Positions 17,414 to 30,100 of a DNA stretch of 64,000 nucleotides are shown here, in pieces. The DNA comes from Thereva unica (Eukaryota > Arthropoda > Insecta > Diptera > Therevidae): NCBI GenBank assembly GCA_949987705.1, contig OX465286.1, forward strand, positions 16,939,676 to 17,003,675. Direction: 5' to 3'. The notes beneath the pieces are model-generated. The model saw only the letters and a program-made list of their open reading frames with translations. It was not told the origin of the DNA and ran no database searches. Within the stretch, counting starts at the first letter, position 1; each line of letters begins with the position of its first letter. Position numbers and translations under genes: made by a program.

Positions 17414-20400
17414 TTATTTAGGGTTTGTTACTGGTAATAAACATATTTTTGTGATAGGTCTCTTCAGGATATTATTCGTTGTTTTTACAGTCACCACCCG
17501 GATGAGATTGTCCTGTCCGGGGTGAGTATCTATGACCCTTCCTAGTAGCCATCGCGATGGCGGCAGTCTCTCATCCTTGATAAGAACTAGATCATTGATT
17601 ACGACTTCGGGTGTGGGTTTTTGCCACTTTGGCCGTTGTTGGAGTCTATTTAGGTACTCCTTGCTCCAGCGAGTCCAGAATCCTTGGTGTAACCGTTGGA
17701 TGAATTGATATCTGTCTAGCCGATTGATGTTTGCGTCGAGTAGGCTAGGTTCTGGTGGTGTCAGTAGTGGACCACCTATCAGGAAATGTCCTGGGGTTAA
17801 AGCTGCCATGTCATCTGGGTCTTGGGTCAATTCAGTGAGTGGTCTCGAGTTGAGCGTAGCTTCGATCTGCGCTGTGAGGGTACTAAGCTCTTCGTAAGTC
17901 AATTTTGCGTCTCCAATTGTTCGCTTCAAGTGGTATTTCACTGATTTTACCCCACTTTCCCAAAGTCCTCCAAAGTGGGGTGATGCTGGAGGGTTGAAAT
18001 GCCAATGGATACCTTGATTTTCCATAGCTTCGGCCAATTCTCGTTCTAATGCCTTGTTGGCTTCAATCTTAAAGCGTGTGAGCATATTGTTTGCTCCGAG
18101 AAAGTTGGATCCACAATCGCTATACATGTCGGAACATAGCCCACGTCTTGCGATGAATCTCCGGAATGCCGTGAGGAATCCTTCTGTGGAGGCGTCGGTG
18201 ACAACTTCTAAGTGGATGGCCTTTGTCACCATGCAGATGAATAGTGCTATGTAGCCCTTTTGGCTTCGAGCGTTTCGTAATTTGGATAATTTTAATTCGA
18301 AAGGACCACAATAGTCCATTCCAGTGTGAGCGAAGGGCCTTGCAGGACGGACCCGATATGTCGGAAGATTGGCCATTAGTTGTGTTTGTCCTGCTGCTCT
18401 TTGCCTAAAACACTGCATGCATCGATGATTATGCCGTCTTACTGCGTTTCGTGCGTTCAGTATCCAATACCTTTGTCTTAGCGTGTGTAACATTAGCTGC
18501 GTACCTCCGTGTAATGTCGTGCGATGTATATTGTCGATGATGAGCTTGGATAGGGGGCTAGTTTCTGGCAAAATAATGGGATGGCTCTCGGAGAATGTTG
18601 TATCGGCATTCTGGATGCGCCCTCCTATTCTTAAAATACCTTCTTGATCGAGGAACGGTGTCAATCTTATGAGTTTACTTTTGCTGGACACTGGTTGTTT
18701 TGACTGTATTGCTCGTATTTCTTCTTCAAACTCCTGTGATTGGACGTTTTTTATCCAGCACTGTAGGGCTGCTTGGATTTCTCTTGAAGTTAGGTAGCTA
18801 GGCTGAGGAAGGCTGGATGATGATTTTGATGCTTTTAACCACCGTCGACAATATGCTGTGACTCTTAGCAGTTTCGTTAATGATGAGTATCTGTTGAGCA
18901 GATCGTGATTAGAGGGATCTATTTCGACATGAAGATTGGTGGTGATTTTTCGTAATCCCACCGTGGTATCTTGGATTTCTTTCCGTTTTGGCCAGTGCTC
19001 CTTTGTCTGTTGGAGCCAGTGAGGACCTGACCACCATAACTTGTGTAGTTTCAATTCACTCGGTGATAGCCCTCTTGTTGCGCAGTCGGCAGGGTTGTCC
19101 TCTGTTCTGACGTGATTCCAGCTGCTCTGGTCTAGCAGTTGATGTATTTGTGAGACTCTGTTCGCCACAAATGTTTCCCATGATGATGGGTGTTTTCTCA
19201 ACCATGCGAGTACAATTGTAGAATCAGTCCAAGCATGTGTAGTTACCTGCTGGAACTTCATGTCGTCCTTTACTTGTGCCAGTAATTTAGCCAACAAGTG
19301 TGCTCCGCATAACTCTAGCTTTGGCAGTGAGATGGTCTTGATGGGTGCCACTTTGCTTTTGGCAGCGATTAAGTGACAATGGTAGTTGCCGTCTTCGTCC
19401 TGTGTCCGGATGTATACGGCTGCTGCATATGCTTTGATGGATGCGTCGCAAAATCCATGGATTTCGACGTTCTGGGTTGTGTTGTGAGCTTCAATCCACC
19501 GCGGGATTTGAATAGTTTGGATGACTTGGAGGGCTTCTCGGAACCTTCGCCATTGTTGATCGATGTTGATCGGGACCGTTTCATCCCAGTCGAGTTTTGT
19601 CAGCCAAAGACTTTGTATGAGTATTTTGGCATTAATTGTTACTGGGGTTAGCCAGCCGATGGGGTCGAACAGCTTCGCAATTTCGGACAATATTTTCCGT
19701 TTTGTATATGTTTCTGGTGCTGACTCCATGCTGACCTTGTACGATAGTATATCGCTGGCAGGATTCCATAATAAGCCAAGAGCTTTGACTTCTTCTGCAT
19801 TCACTGCGAGTGGAAATGAGACCTCTCGATCGGTTGCCGGAACTTCTTCTAAAATGGCGTTGTGATTTGCGGCCCATTTTCGAAGTTCTAGTCCTCCAGC
19901 TCGAAGAAGCTGAATTAGTTGTTTTTGTTTCTCCTTCGCTTCTTCTATGTTGTCGGCGCCAGTCATCAAATCGTCAACGTAAAAATCGTTGAGTACTGCG
20001 TTGGAGCCAATTTGGAAAGTTTTTGATTCATCTTTCGCTAATTGGTGCATAGTTCGGATGGCAAGGAAAGGAGCACTCTTTGTTCCGAATGTTACGGTTA
20101 ACAGTTTGTAGTCCTGTATGGGTTGCTCTGGTGATTCCCTCCAAACTATCCGTTGGTAATCGGCGTCGTCTGGATGAACTCGTATCTGCCGGTACATCTT
20201 CTCTATGTCGGCCATGTAAGCAATTCGATGTTTTCTCCATCGCATGAGTGTGGACATCAATGAGTCTTGTATTACTGGTCCATTCAGTAATACGCTGTTT
20301 AACGAATTTCCATTGGCAGTTGGACGAGATGCGTCGAACACTACTCTCAGTTTGGTGGTCGTGCTACTCGGTTTGATGACAGCATGGTGAGGTAAGTAAC

Positions 20401-22642
20401 AGCATCGATATGTTGCTGTGTCGTTGGGCAATTGGTTTTGAAGTGCTGATTCTGGAGTGTTGGTAGGCACCATGTGTCCTAACGTCAAATATTCCTGCAT
20501 GCATTTGACGTAGTCTGCTTTCAAGTCAGGATCTTGTTGGAATCGTTTCTCCATCTGCATCAACGTTCGAATGGCAATGTGTCTTGAAGCGCCAAGCTGT
20601 ATTTTATCGGCTGCAAATGGAAGCCGGACTTGGTAACGTCCGTTGCTGCATCTAGTGACGTTGTTGTTGAAATGGTTTTCACAGCGGGTTTCTTCGGTTG
20701 TCCACTTAGATCTTGCGGGAAGTTCTTCTAGTTCCCAGAATCTCTTCAACTCGTCGTCAGGAGTCACCTTAGTGAAGAATGTTTTCATATGTGTGTTTGC
20801 TCGTGCAGCTGAAGTGGTCTTCCCAGAGATGATCCACCCAAACACCGTGTTTTGTCCCACTGGGGCTTCCTCGTTGCCTTTCCTTAGGCCGGCCAAGATG
20901 ATCATGGGGAATACATCTGCTCCCAAAAGGATGTCGATGTGACCCGGCTTGTGGAACGTTGGATCCGCTAATTCGAGACCCTCTAAGTGCGTCCAATCCT
21001 TGCTAGAACATTCACTATTTGGTAATGGATTAGTTATTTTGTTAATTACCATTGCCTGGACCTGGATGTTCTTCGCCTGTTGGTTTCGTGTCTTTAGTTG
21101 CAGCGAGGCCCATTTTGTGATTTTCCCGGCTGGCATGTTACCGATTACGCTTAATGCTGTTTGTATTGGCTCCTTTTTGAGTTGTAGACTTTGAACCACT
21201 GCCTCACGTACGAATGAGGATTGAGATCCGGGATCAATGAGTGCTCTGCAGACCTGCTCTCGTCCAGTTGGAGATACTACGGTGACCAGGGCTGTGGCTA
21301 ATAGTACTTGTCGGCAGTCGTAGGGTGCTGCCTGAGCGAAGTATGTTTGTGTTTGGTTGGATGGTAATTCATCGTTTGAACTTGAGGGCGGTGAAACGCT
21401 GCTGTTGGTTTGACTCGCTGACTGGATTCTGTGTAAGGTTGTATGGTGAGTCTTTCCGCATTGGAAACATCTACCTTTACTGGGACACTGTGATGAGCGA
21501 TGGCCTGCTCTCAGGCAATTGATGCATAAGTTCTTTGATTTAACTGTTTTGTATTTCTCATCGATGCTGAACTGCACATATTTGGGGCATTTCCCTATGG
21601 TATGTGCGCCTTTGCACAGGATGCATACGCTTTGATTTGCGACGTGAAAGGCTTGGCTTCTTCTTCTTGGGTGCTCTCTGGACTTGCTTTCGTGAGGTTC
21701 ATTCTTGTGGATTGTTGGTTTGCTGACAGCTTCCAAGGTTCTGAACCTGGTTTCCAAGAATTCGCGTAGTTCCACCCATGTTGGAATCGATTGCCTTGAT
21801 TTGGTGCTCTGCGACTGTTCCCAATGTTCGTGAGTTTCGCTTGGTAGTTTTTGGACCAGCAAGTGGATGAGAATGGGATCCCAATTTTTTGTTGAGACCT
21901 CCAGATTCTCAATGGCAGTGAGGCATTCGTGTGTCCTCGTTTTTAGCTCCTTGATGCCTTGAGCTGTTTCTCGGGTTAGTTTTGGTTGGTTGAGCAGAAT
22001 GTCGAGCTGGGTTTTCAACAATGCTCTCTTGTTGTCGTAGTTATCGACGAGAAGTTGCCATGCTGGTTCATAATTGGCGTCACTAATGAGCGTGTTGCTG
22101 AGTAGTCGTGCAGCTTCTCCAGAAAGATGAGCCTTTAGATATTGGAGTTTTTGTGCTCCTGTTAACGATATTTTGTTATGCACAAGGCTGGAAAATAAAT
22201 CTAGGAATGATGGCCATGACTCGTAATCCCCTGCAAATGTGGGTATCGAGATCCTTGGGAGTTTCACATTGTTGTTGGGCTGCGTAATGCAGCTGTTGTT
22301 TAGTTCGGCTGATGACTGCTCCGTTCGTGCGACTGGTGCTGTGACTGACAGCGTTTCGTGATAGTCTTCATCGATTTTGCAGTACATATCGATATAGACG
22401 GTTTCTGTATTGGCATACCACTCCTCCTTGAAGTATAGCTGCTCTTTCTCGTCCTTCTTCGTCTTGATTGATGTGATCTGTCGATGATTGTTCTTGAATT
22501 CCGTCCAGTCATCGTCGAGCATCTTGAGCCTTTTTTGAAAATACTGCGCTGTCTTCCTAGATGGGCCATCCTTGAGATAGTTTCTGAAAGACCTTTCGAG
22601 TCTCTCTCGTACTTCGCTCTGTTGAATTACTAAAGCATCCAT
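17414..22642 (-). CDS. BEL/Pao Gag-Pol polyprotein, intact
   Basis: One frame of 1742 residues. Gag core at about 130-310; zinc knuckles with cysteines at 340/343/352, 373/376/386 and 392/395; aspartic protease with D470 in ALIDPGS; reverse transcriptase at about 740-960 with D812 and YVDD at 888-891; RNase H at about 1060-1190 (D1066, E1110, D1140, D1186); integrase with H1373, H1378, C1408, C1411 and catalytic D1443, D1509, E1562; a C-terminal chromatin/DUF5641-type region at 1640-1737. This protease-RT-RNaseH-integrase order with the A17/DUF1759-type modules defines BEL/Pao. All catalytic residues are present and there is no frameshift. The ATG lies only 56 bases after the LTR. Gag and Pol are fused, so their ratio must be set by processing. 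Confidence 0.96.
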   Translation of the reverse strand: MDALVIQQSEVRERLERSFRNYLKDGPSRKTAQYFQKRLKMLDDDWTEFKNNHRQITSIKTKKDEKEQLYFKEEWYANTETVYIDMYCKIDEDYHETLSVTAPVARTEQSSAELNNSCITQPNNNVKLPRISIPTFAGDYESWPSFLDLFSSLVHNKISLTGAQKLQYLKAHLSGEAARLLSNTLISDANYEPAWQLLVDNYDNKRALLKTQLDILLNQPKLTRETAQGIKELKTRTHECLTAIENLEVSTKNWDPILIHLLVQKLPSETHEHWEQSQSTKSRQSIPTWVELREFLETRFRTLEAVSKPTIHKNEPHESKSREHPRRRSQAFHVANQSVCILCKGAHTIGKCPKYVQFSIDEKYKTVKSKNLCINCLRAGHRSSQCPSKGRCFQCGKTHHTTLHRIQSASQTNSSVSPPSSSNDELPSNQTQTYFAQAAPYDCRQVLLATALVTVVSPTGREQVCRALIDPGSQSSFVREAVVQSLQLKKEPIQTALSVIGNMPAGKITKWASLQLKTRNQQAKNIQVQAMVINKITNPLPNSECSSKDWTHLEGLELADPTFHKPGHIDILLGADVFPMIILAGLRKGNEEAPVGQNTVFGWIISGKTTSAARANTHMKTFFTKVTPDDELKRFWELEELPARSKWTTEETRCENHFNNNVTRCSNGRYQVRLPFAADKIQLGASRHIAIRTLMQMEKRFQQDPDLKADYVKCMQEYLTLGHMVPTNTPESALQNQLPNDTATYRCCYLPHHAVIKPSSTTTKLRVVFDASRPTANGNSLNSVLLNGPVIQDSLMSTLMRWRKHRIAYMADIEKMYRQIRVHPDDADYQRIVWRESPEQPIQDYKLLTVTFGTKSAPFLAIRTMHQLAKDESKTFQIGSNAVLNDFYVDDLMTGADNIEEAKEKQKQLIQLLRAGGLELRKWAANHNAILEEVPATDREVSFPLAVNAEEVKALGLLWNPASDILSYKVSMESAPETYTKRKILSEIAKLFDPIGWLTPVTINAKILIQSLWLTKLDWDETVPINIDQQWRRFREALQVIQTIQIPRWIEAHNTTQNVEIHGFCDASIKAYAAAVYIRTQDEDGNYHCHLIAAKSKVAPIKTISLPKLELCGAHLLAKLLAQVKDDMKFQQVTTHAWTDSTIVLAWLRKHPSSWETFVANRVSQIHQLLDQSSWNHVRTEDNPADCATRGLSPSELKLHKLWWSGPHWLQQTKEHWPKRKEIQDTTVGLRKITTNLHVEIDPSNHDLLNRYSSLTKLLRVTAYCRRWLKASKSSSSLPQPSYLTSREIQAALQCWIKNVQSQEFEEEIRAIQSKQPVSSKSKLIRLTPFLDQEGILRIGGRIQNADTTFSESHPIILPETSPLSKLIIDNIHRTTLHGGTQLMLHTLRQRYWILNARNAVRRHNHRCMQCFRQRAAGQTQLMANLPTYRVRPARPFAHTGMDYCGPFELKLSKLRNARSQKGYIALFICMVTKAIHLEVVTDASTEGFLTAFRRFIARRGLCSDMYSDCGSNFLGANNMLTRFKIEANKALERELAEAMENQGIHWHFNPPASPHFGGLWESGVKSVKYHLKRTIGDAKLTYEELSTLTAQIEATLNSRPLTELTQDPDDMAALTPGHFLIGGPLLTPPEPSLLDANINRLDRYQFIQRLHQGFWTRWSKEYLNRLQQRPKWQKPTPEVVINDLVLIKDERLPPSRWLLGRVIDTHPGQDNLIRVVTVKTTNNILKRPITKICLLPVTNPK

Positions 22643-22679
22643 ACTTGTATTGCGGCTTAAGTTATCTTATTGAATCACT

Positions 22680-22697
22680 ATCCGGCTCGAAGGACCA
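22680..22697 (-). other. BEL primer-binding site, tRNA-Tyr
   Basis: The plus strand reads atccggctcgaaggacca, which is the 3' end of eukaryotic tRNA-Tyr including CCA (18 bases). It lies one base from the 5' LTR. Assignment is from knowledge of the tRNA sequence. Confidence 0.85.
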
Positions 22698-22698
22698 A

Positions 22699-24145
22699 TG
22701 TTCAGAATTAGCAATTTAATTTCTGACTCAATAAAAAGGTGCCGGAAGGGTGTGATTCAATAAAAAGATAACCTTTTCCAATAACCAAATTACTATTTAT
22801 TCGCAATTAATTATTAGATTTTTTCAAATATAAATTCAATAAAAATTCAACAAATTGCCAAAATATTTCAATTCAATCTTAAATTCGTTATTAATTCGTG
22901 ATTTAGTACTTGAAAATTCGTAAATTATTCTTTATTTGTTTGTAAATAAGAATTACCAAAATATTGCTTGCTCTGATATCTTAATTGATAACGCCACCTA
23001 TCTGTCAGATGATGATCGATGTTTCGCCTGATGTGTTCTGCAATTAGAACAGCCAGGAATAACCTTTGTGTTGCTGCACTCTGGTTTCGTTTCTTGGGAA
23101 TCGCTTGGGATTTGCTTGTTGTTTGCTGCCTGGTTGCTGCTTGCTGCCCTGGTTGTGGCTTGCTGGACTGCTTTGCCTTGTTTCTTCGCAAATTCGTCCC
23201 TCTGTGGTTGGTTAGAGTAACTGCTGAAATCAATTTTGGTGATTAAGTTACTGCTGTATTAAAGACTTCAAAACTGTCTTTAATTCGGGCTTTACTGGGA
23301 AAAGACCTCAATTCTGTCTTTTCAGAATGCTAAGTTCGATACTTAGGCTTTGAAATTGCTTTATTGCTAAAAACTCAATACAGATTTTATCTTCTAGTTC
23401 AAGACTCTAGAAAGATTAAAAGCAATCTGATTTAACGCCGTCTGTGCGTCGGTATTTATTTCTCTTTGAATAATGGTTGAGGCTATTCTGTAGTAGGGGG
23501 ATTCGTTCTTGAAGTACATAATTTCGGGTTATGTACTAGATCGGCGTGCGAAGTCCGATCAGCTGTTCTCTTCTGACTTGTAGACGTCAGATGGATTTTT
23601 CTCGTACTTGGTAAGTAATTTATTTCTATTTTAGATTATTTACTAATTTTAGTTTATATTTTCAGGTTTTTAAACGTAGATTCGGTGGGGGATGAAATGA
23701 GGAGGAGCCGGCGATCACTCCATTGGGGTTGTCAGGTGAGTAATTTTTTGGAATCTGTTGTGTATTTTCATTAACCTTTTTTGTTTACAGACTGTGATTT
23801 GCCGACGGCTTTTCGGCATCTTTCTGGATGGGTTTTTTTGTTAGTTATTTTTCCTTGGATTTCGATCTTTTTATTTTCGTTGGTTTGGAATAAGGTAAGA
23901 ACGTACATATTTAACTTTTATATTTAATTAATTCTTTATTTGCAGGTACAGACTTCTGGTTGTGTTTTTTGTTGTGTAGTGACGTCCTTGAACTTGTGTG
24001 TTTTTGTTTGTATTTTTTTGTAGATTTATGTAGTTTGTTTATTTGTTTAATAAATGCAAGAAATAGTGATTTTGGTGTTTTTATTTATTAATTTCCTTTT
24101 TTCTTGGTTTTCTTTTAGTTTTTGATTTTCAGTGTAGCCGGAACA
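22699..24145 (-). repeat. BEL LTR, element 5' copy
   Basis: 1447 bp, differing from 15870-17316 only at 22714 and 24083 as far as I can read. It drives the element on the minus strand and carries the same antisense intron-like set (23611-23945) and AATAAA (24049). Confidence 0.95.
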
Positions 24146-24150
24146 CGAAC
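24146..24150 (+). other. BEL target-site duplication CGAAC, right
   Basis: Matches 15865-15869. The interrupted monomer continues with cccttggaatttctgg. Confidence 0.9.
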
Positions 24151-27100
24151 CCCTTGGAATTTCTGGACCAAATCAAGTGCGCTGAACTCGGGGGAGCGAG
24201 CCCTTTCCAACGATACCCCACTCATTAGGAACCCAGCACTTTCGTGAAATCGACCAAAAATATCCCAAGGGGTACCCCTTTGAAAATTTTCCGGTTTTGG
24301 GAAAATTCTGGAGTGGCCCTTTTTTGGATGGGAAATTGTTAGGGACCTCCCAGGGAGGCTGTGAATTCAATCCCACCCCGGGCTGACCAGTATTTCCCGA
24401 GATAATGGGCATTCTGCAGCCCCCCTTGGGGAAATCACCAAAGAGGGGATATCTCCCGAACCCCTTGGAATTTCTGGACCAAATCAAGTGCGCTGAACTC
24501 GGGGGAGCGAGCCCTTTCCAACGATACCCCATTCATTAAGATCCCAGCACTTTCGTGAAATCGACCAAAAATATCCCTTTGAAAATTTTCCGGTTTTGGG
24601 AAAATTCTGGAGTGGCCCTTTTTTGGATGGGAAATTGTTAGGGACCTCCCACGGAGGCTGTGAATTCAATCCCACCCCGGGCTGACCAGTATTTCCCGAG
24701 ATAATGGGCATTCTGCAGCCCCCTTGGGGAAATCACAAAAGAGGGGATAACTCCCGAACCCCTTGGAATTTCTGGACCAAATCAAGTGCGCTGAACTCGG
24801 GGGAGCGAGCCCTTTCCAACGATACCCCATTCATTAAGATCCCAGCACTTTCGTGAAATCGACCAAAAATATCCCAAGGGGTACCCCTTTGAAAATTTTC
24901 CGGTTTTGGGAAAATTCTGGAGTGGCCCTTTTTTGGATGGGAAATTGTTAGGGACCTCCCAGGGAGGCTGTGAATTCAATCCCACCCCGGGCTGACCAGT
25001 ATTTCCCTAGATAATGGGCATTCTGCAGCCCCCCTTGGGGAAATCACAAAAGAGGGGATAACTCCCGAACCCCTTGGAATTTCTGGACCAAATCAAGTGC
25101 GCTGAACTCGGGGGAGCGAGCCCTTTCCAACGATACCCCATTCATTAAGATCCCAGCACTTTCGTGAAATCGACCAAAAATATCCCTTTGAAAATTTTCC
25201 GGTTTTGGGAAAATTCTGGAGTGGCCCTTTTTTGGATGGGAAATTGTTAGGGACCTCCCAGGGAGGCTGTGAATTCAATCCCACCCCGGGCTGACCAGTA
25301 TTTCCCGAGATAATGGGCATTCTGCAGCCCCCCTTGGGGAAATCACCAAAGAGGGGATATCTCCCGAACCCCTTGGAATTTCTGGACCAAATCAAGTGCG
25401 CTGAACTCGGGGGAGCGAGCCCTTTCCAACGATACCCCATTCATTAAGATCCCAGCACTTTCGTGAAATCGACCAAAAATATCCCAAGGGGTACCCCTTT
25501 GAAAATTTTCCGGTTTTGGGAAAATTCTGGAGTGGCCCTTTTTTGGATGGGAAATTGTTAGGGACCTCCCAGGGAGGCTGTGAATTCAATCCCACCCCGG
25601 GCTGACCAGTATTTCCCGAGATAATGGGCATTCTGCAGCCCCCCTTGGGGAAATCACAAAAGAGGGGATAACTCCCGAACCCCTTGGAATTTCTGGACCA
25701 AATCAAGTGCGCTGAACTCGGGGGAGCGAGCTCTTTCCAACGATACCCCATTCATTAAGATCCCAGCACTTTCGTGAAATCGACCAAAAATATCCCAAGG
25801 GGTACCCCTTTGAAAATTTTCCGGTTTTGGGAAAATTCTGGAGTGGCCCTTTTTTGGATGGGAAATTGTTAGGGACCTCCCAGGGAGGCTGTGAATTCAA
25901 TCCCACCCCGGGCTGACCAGTATTTCCCGAGATAATGGGCATTCTGCAGCCCCCCTTGGGGAAATCACCAAAGAGGGGATATCTCCCGAACCCCTTGGAA
26001 TTTCTGGACCAAATCAAGTGCGCTGAACTCGGGGGAGCGAGCCCTTTCCAACGATACCCCATTCATTAAGATCTCAGCACTTTCGTGAAATCGACCAAAA
26101 ATATCCCTTTGAAAATTTTCCGGTTTTGGGAAAATTCTGGAGTGGCCCTATTTTGGTTGGGAAATTGTTAGGGACCTCCCAAGGAGGCTGTGAATTCAAT
26201 CCCACCCCGGGCTGACCAGTATTTCCCGAGATAATGGGCATTCTGCAGCCCCGCTTGGGGAAATCACAAAAGAGGGGATATCTCCCGAACCCCTTGGGAT
26301 TTCTGGACCAAATCAAGTGCGCTGAACTCGGGGGAGCGAGCCCTTTCCAACGATACCCCATTCATTAAGATCCCAGCACTTTCGTGAAATCGACCAAAAA
26401 TATCCCAAGGGACCCCTTTGAAAATTTTCCGGTTTTGGGAAAATTCTGGAGTGGCCCTTTTTTGGATGGGAAATTGTTAGGGACCTCCCAGGGAGGCTGT
26501 GAATTCAATCCCACCCCGGGCTGACCAGTATTTCCCGAGATAATGGGCATTCTGCAGCCCCCCTTGGGGAAATCACAAAACAGGGGATATCTCCCGAACC
26601 CCTTGGGATTTCTGGACCAAATCAAGTGCGCTGAACTCGGGGGAGCGAGCCCTTTCCAACGATACCCCATTCATTAAGATCCCAGCACTTTCGTGAAATC
26701 GACCAAAAATATCCCTTTGAAAATTTTCCGGTTTTGGGAAAATTCTGGAGTGGCCCTTTTTTGGATGGGAAATTGTTAGGGACCTCCCAGGGAGGCTGTG
26801 TATTCAATCCCACCCCGGGCTGACCAGTATTTCCCGAGATAATGGGCATTCTGCAGCCCCCCTTGGGGAAATCACAAAAGAGGGGATAACTCCCGAACCC
26901 CTTGGAATTTCTGGACCAAATCAAGTGCGCTGAACTCGGGGGAGCGAGCTCTTTCCAACGATACCCCATTCATTAAGATCTCAGCACTTTCGTGGAATCG
27001 ACCAAAAATATCCCTTTGAAAATTTTCCGGCTTTGGGAAAATTCTGGAGTGGCCCTATTTTGGTTGGGAAATTGTTAGGGACCTCCCAAGGAGGCTGTGA

Positions 27101-30100
27101 ATTCAATCCCACCCCGGGCTGACCAGTATTTCCCGAGATAATGGGCATTCTGCAGCCCCGCTTGGGGAAATCACAAAAGAGGGGATATCTCCCGAACCCC
27201 TTGGGATTTCTGGACCAAATCAAGTGCGCTGAACTCGGGGGAGCGAGCCCTTTCCAACGATACCCCATTCATTAAGATCCCAGCACTTTCGTGAAATCGA
27301 CCAAAAATATCCCAAGGGACCCCTTTGAAAATTTTCCGGTTTTGGGAAAATTCTGGAGTGGCCCTTTTTTGGATGGGAAATTGTTAGGGACCTCCCAGGG
27401 AGGCTGTGAATTCAATCCCACCCCGGGCTGACCAGTATTTCCCGAGATAATGGGCATTCTGCAGCCCCGCTTGGGGAAATCACAAAAGAGGGGATATCTC
27501 CCGAACCCCTTGGGATTTCTGGACCAAATCAAGTGCGCTGAACTCGGGGGAGCGAGCCCTTTCCAACGATACCCCATTCATTAAGATCCGAGCACTTTCG
27601 TGAAATCGACCAAAAATATCCCAAGGGACCCCTTTGAAAATTTTCCGGTTTTGGGAAAATTCTGGAGTGGCCCTTTTTTGGATGGGAAATTGTTAGGGAC
27701 CTCCCAGGGAGGCTGTGAATTCAATCCCACCCCGGGCTGACCAGTATTTCCCGAGATAATGGGCATTCTGCAGCCCCCTTGGGGAAATCACAAAACAGGG
27801 GATATCTCCCGAACCCCTTGGGATTTCTGGACCAAATCAAGTGCGCTGAACTCGGGGGAGCGAGCCTTTTCCAACGATACCCCATTCATTAAGATCCCAG
27901 CACTTTCGTGAAATCGACCAAAAATATCCCAAGGGACCCCTTTGAAAATTTTCCGGTTTTGGGAAAATTCTGGAGTGGCCCTTTTTTGGATGGGAAATTG
28001 TTAGGGACCTCCCAGGGAGGCTGTGAATTCAATCCCACCCCGGGCTGACCAGTATTTCCCGAGATAATGGGCATTCTGCAGCCCCGCTTGGGGAAATCAC
28101 AAAACAGGGGACATCTCCCGAACCCCTTGGAATTTCTGGACCAAATCAAGTGCGCTGAACTCGGGGGAGCGAGCCCTTTCCGACGATACCCCATTCATTA
28201 AGATCCCAGCACTTTCGTGAAATCGACCAAAAATATCCCAAGGGGTACCCCTTTGAAAATTTTCCGGTTTTGGGAAAATTCTGGAGTGGCCCTTTTTTGG
28301 ATGGGAAATTGTTAGGGACCTCCCAGGGAGGCTGTGAATTCAATCCCACCCCGGGCTGACCAGTATTTCCCGAGATAATGGGCATTCTGCAGCCCCGCTT
28401 GGGGAAATCACAAAACAGGGGACATCTCCCGAACCCCTTGGAATTTCTGGACCAAATCAAGTGCGCTGAACTCGGGGGAGCGAGCCCTTTCCGACGATAC
28501 CCCATTCATTAAGATCCCAGCACTTTCGTGAAATCGACCAAAAATATCCCAAGGGGTACCCCTTTGAACATTTTCCGGTTTTGGGAAAATTCTGGAGTGG
28601 CCCTTTTTTGGATGGGAAATTGTTAGGGACCTCCCAGGGAGGCTGTGAATTCAATCCCACCCCGGGCTGACCAGTATTTCCCGAGATAATGGGCATTCTG
28701 CAGCCCCGCTTGGGGAAATCACAAAACAGGGGACATCTCCCGAACCCCTTGGAATTTCTGGACCAAATCAAGTGCGCTGAACTCGGGGGAGCGAGCCCTT
28801 TCCGACGATACCCCATTCATTAAGATCCCAGCACTTTCGTGAAATCGACCAACAATATCCCAAGGGGTACCCCTTTGAACATTTTCCGGTTTTGGGAAAA
28901 TTCTGGAGTGGCCCTTTTTTGGATGGGAAATTGTTAGGGACCTCCCAGGGAGGCTGTGAATTCAATCCCACCCCGGGCTGACCAGTATTTCCCGAGATAA
29001 TGGGCATTCTGCAGCCCCCCTTGGGGAAATCACAAAAGAGGGGATATCTCCCGAACCCCTTGGGATTTCTGGACCAAATCAAGTGCGCTGAACTCGGGGG
29101 AGCGAGCCCTTTCCAACGATACCCCATTCATTAAGATCCGAGCACTTTCGTGAAATCGACCAAAAATATCCCAAGGGACCCCTTTGAAAATTTTCCGGTT
29201 TTGGGAAAATTCTGGAGTGGCCCTTTTTTGGATGGGAAATTGTTAGGGACCTCCCAGGGAGGCTGTGAATTCAATCCCACCCCGGGCTGACCAGTATTTC
29301 CCGAGATAATGGGCATTCTGCAGCCCCCTTGGGGAAATCACAAAAGAGGGGATATCTCCCGAACCCCTTGGGATTTCTGGACCAAATCAAGTGCGCTGAA
29401 CTCGGGGGAGCGAGTCCTTTCCAACGATACCCCATTCATTAAGATCCCAGCACTTTCGTGAAATCGACCAACAATATCCCAAGGGGTACCCCTTTGAACA
29501 TTTTCCGGTTTTGGGAAAATTCTGGAGTGGCCCTTTTTTGGATGGGAAATTGTTAGGGACCTCCCAGGGAGGCTGTGAATTCAATCCCACCCCGGGCTGA
29601 CCAGTATTTCCCGAGATAATGGGCATTCTGCAGCCCCCCTTGGGGAAATCACAAAAGAGGGGATATCTGCCGAACCCCTTGGGATTTCTGGACCAAATCA
29701 AGTGCGCTGAACTCGGGGGAGCGAGCCCTTTCCAACGATACCCCATTCATTAAGATCCGAGCACTTTCGTGAAATCGACCAAAAATATCCCAAGGGACCC
29801 CTTTGAAAATTTTCCGGTTTTGGGAAAATTCTGGAGTGGCCCTTTTTTGGATGGGAAATTGTTAGGGACCTCCCAGGGAGGCTGTGAATTCAATCCCACC
29901 CCGGGCTGACCAGTATTTCCCGAGATAATGGGCATTCTGCAGCCTCCTTGGGGAAATCACAAAAGAGGGGATATCTCCCGAATCCCTTGGAATTTCTGGA
30001 CCAAATCAAGTGCGCTGAACTCGGGGGAGCGAGCCCTTTCCAACGATACCCCATTCATTAAGATCCCAGCACTTTCGTGAAATCGACCAAAAATATCCCA

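Larger units (their letters stand above)
15870..24145 (-). mobile_element. Complete BEL/Pao LTR retrotransposon
   Basis: The 8276-bp element lies on the minus strand: 5' LTR 22699-24145, primer-binding site, one polyprotein, polypurine tract, 3' LTR 15870-17316, and a 5-bp duplication. The LTRs are both 1447 bp and differ at only two positions that I can see (15885/22714 and 17254/24083). The insertion is therefore very young, and the coding region is unbroken. It landed in a satellite monomer. No envelope-like frame is present. Confidence 0.95.
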
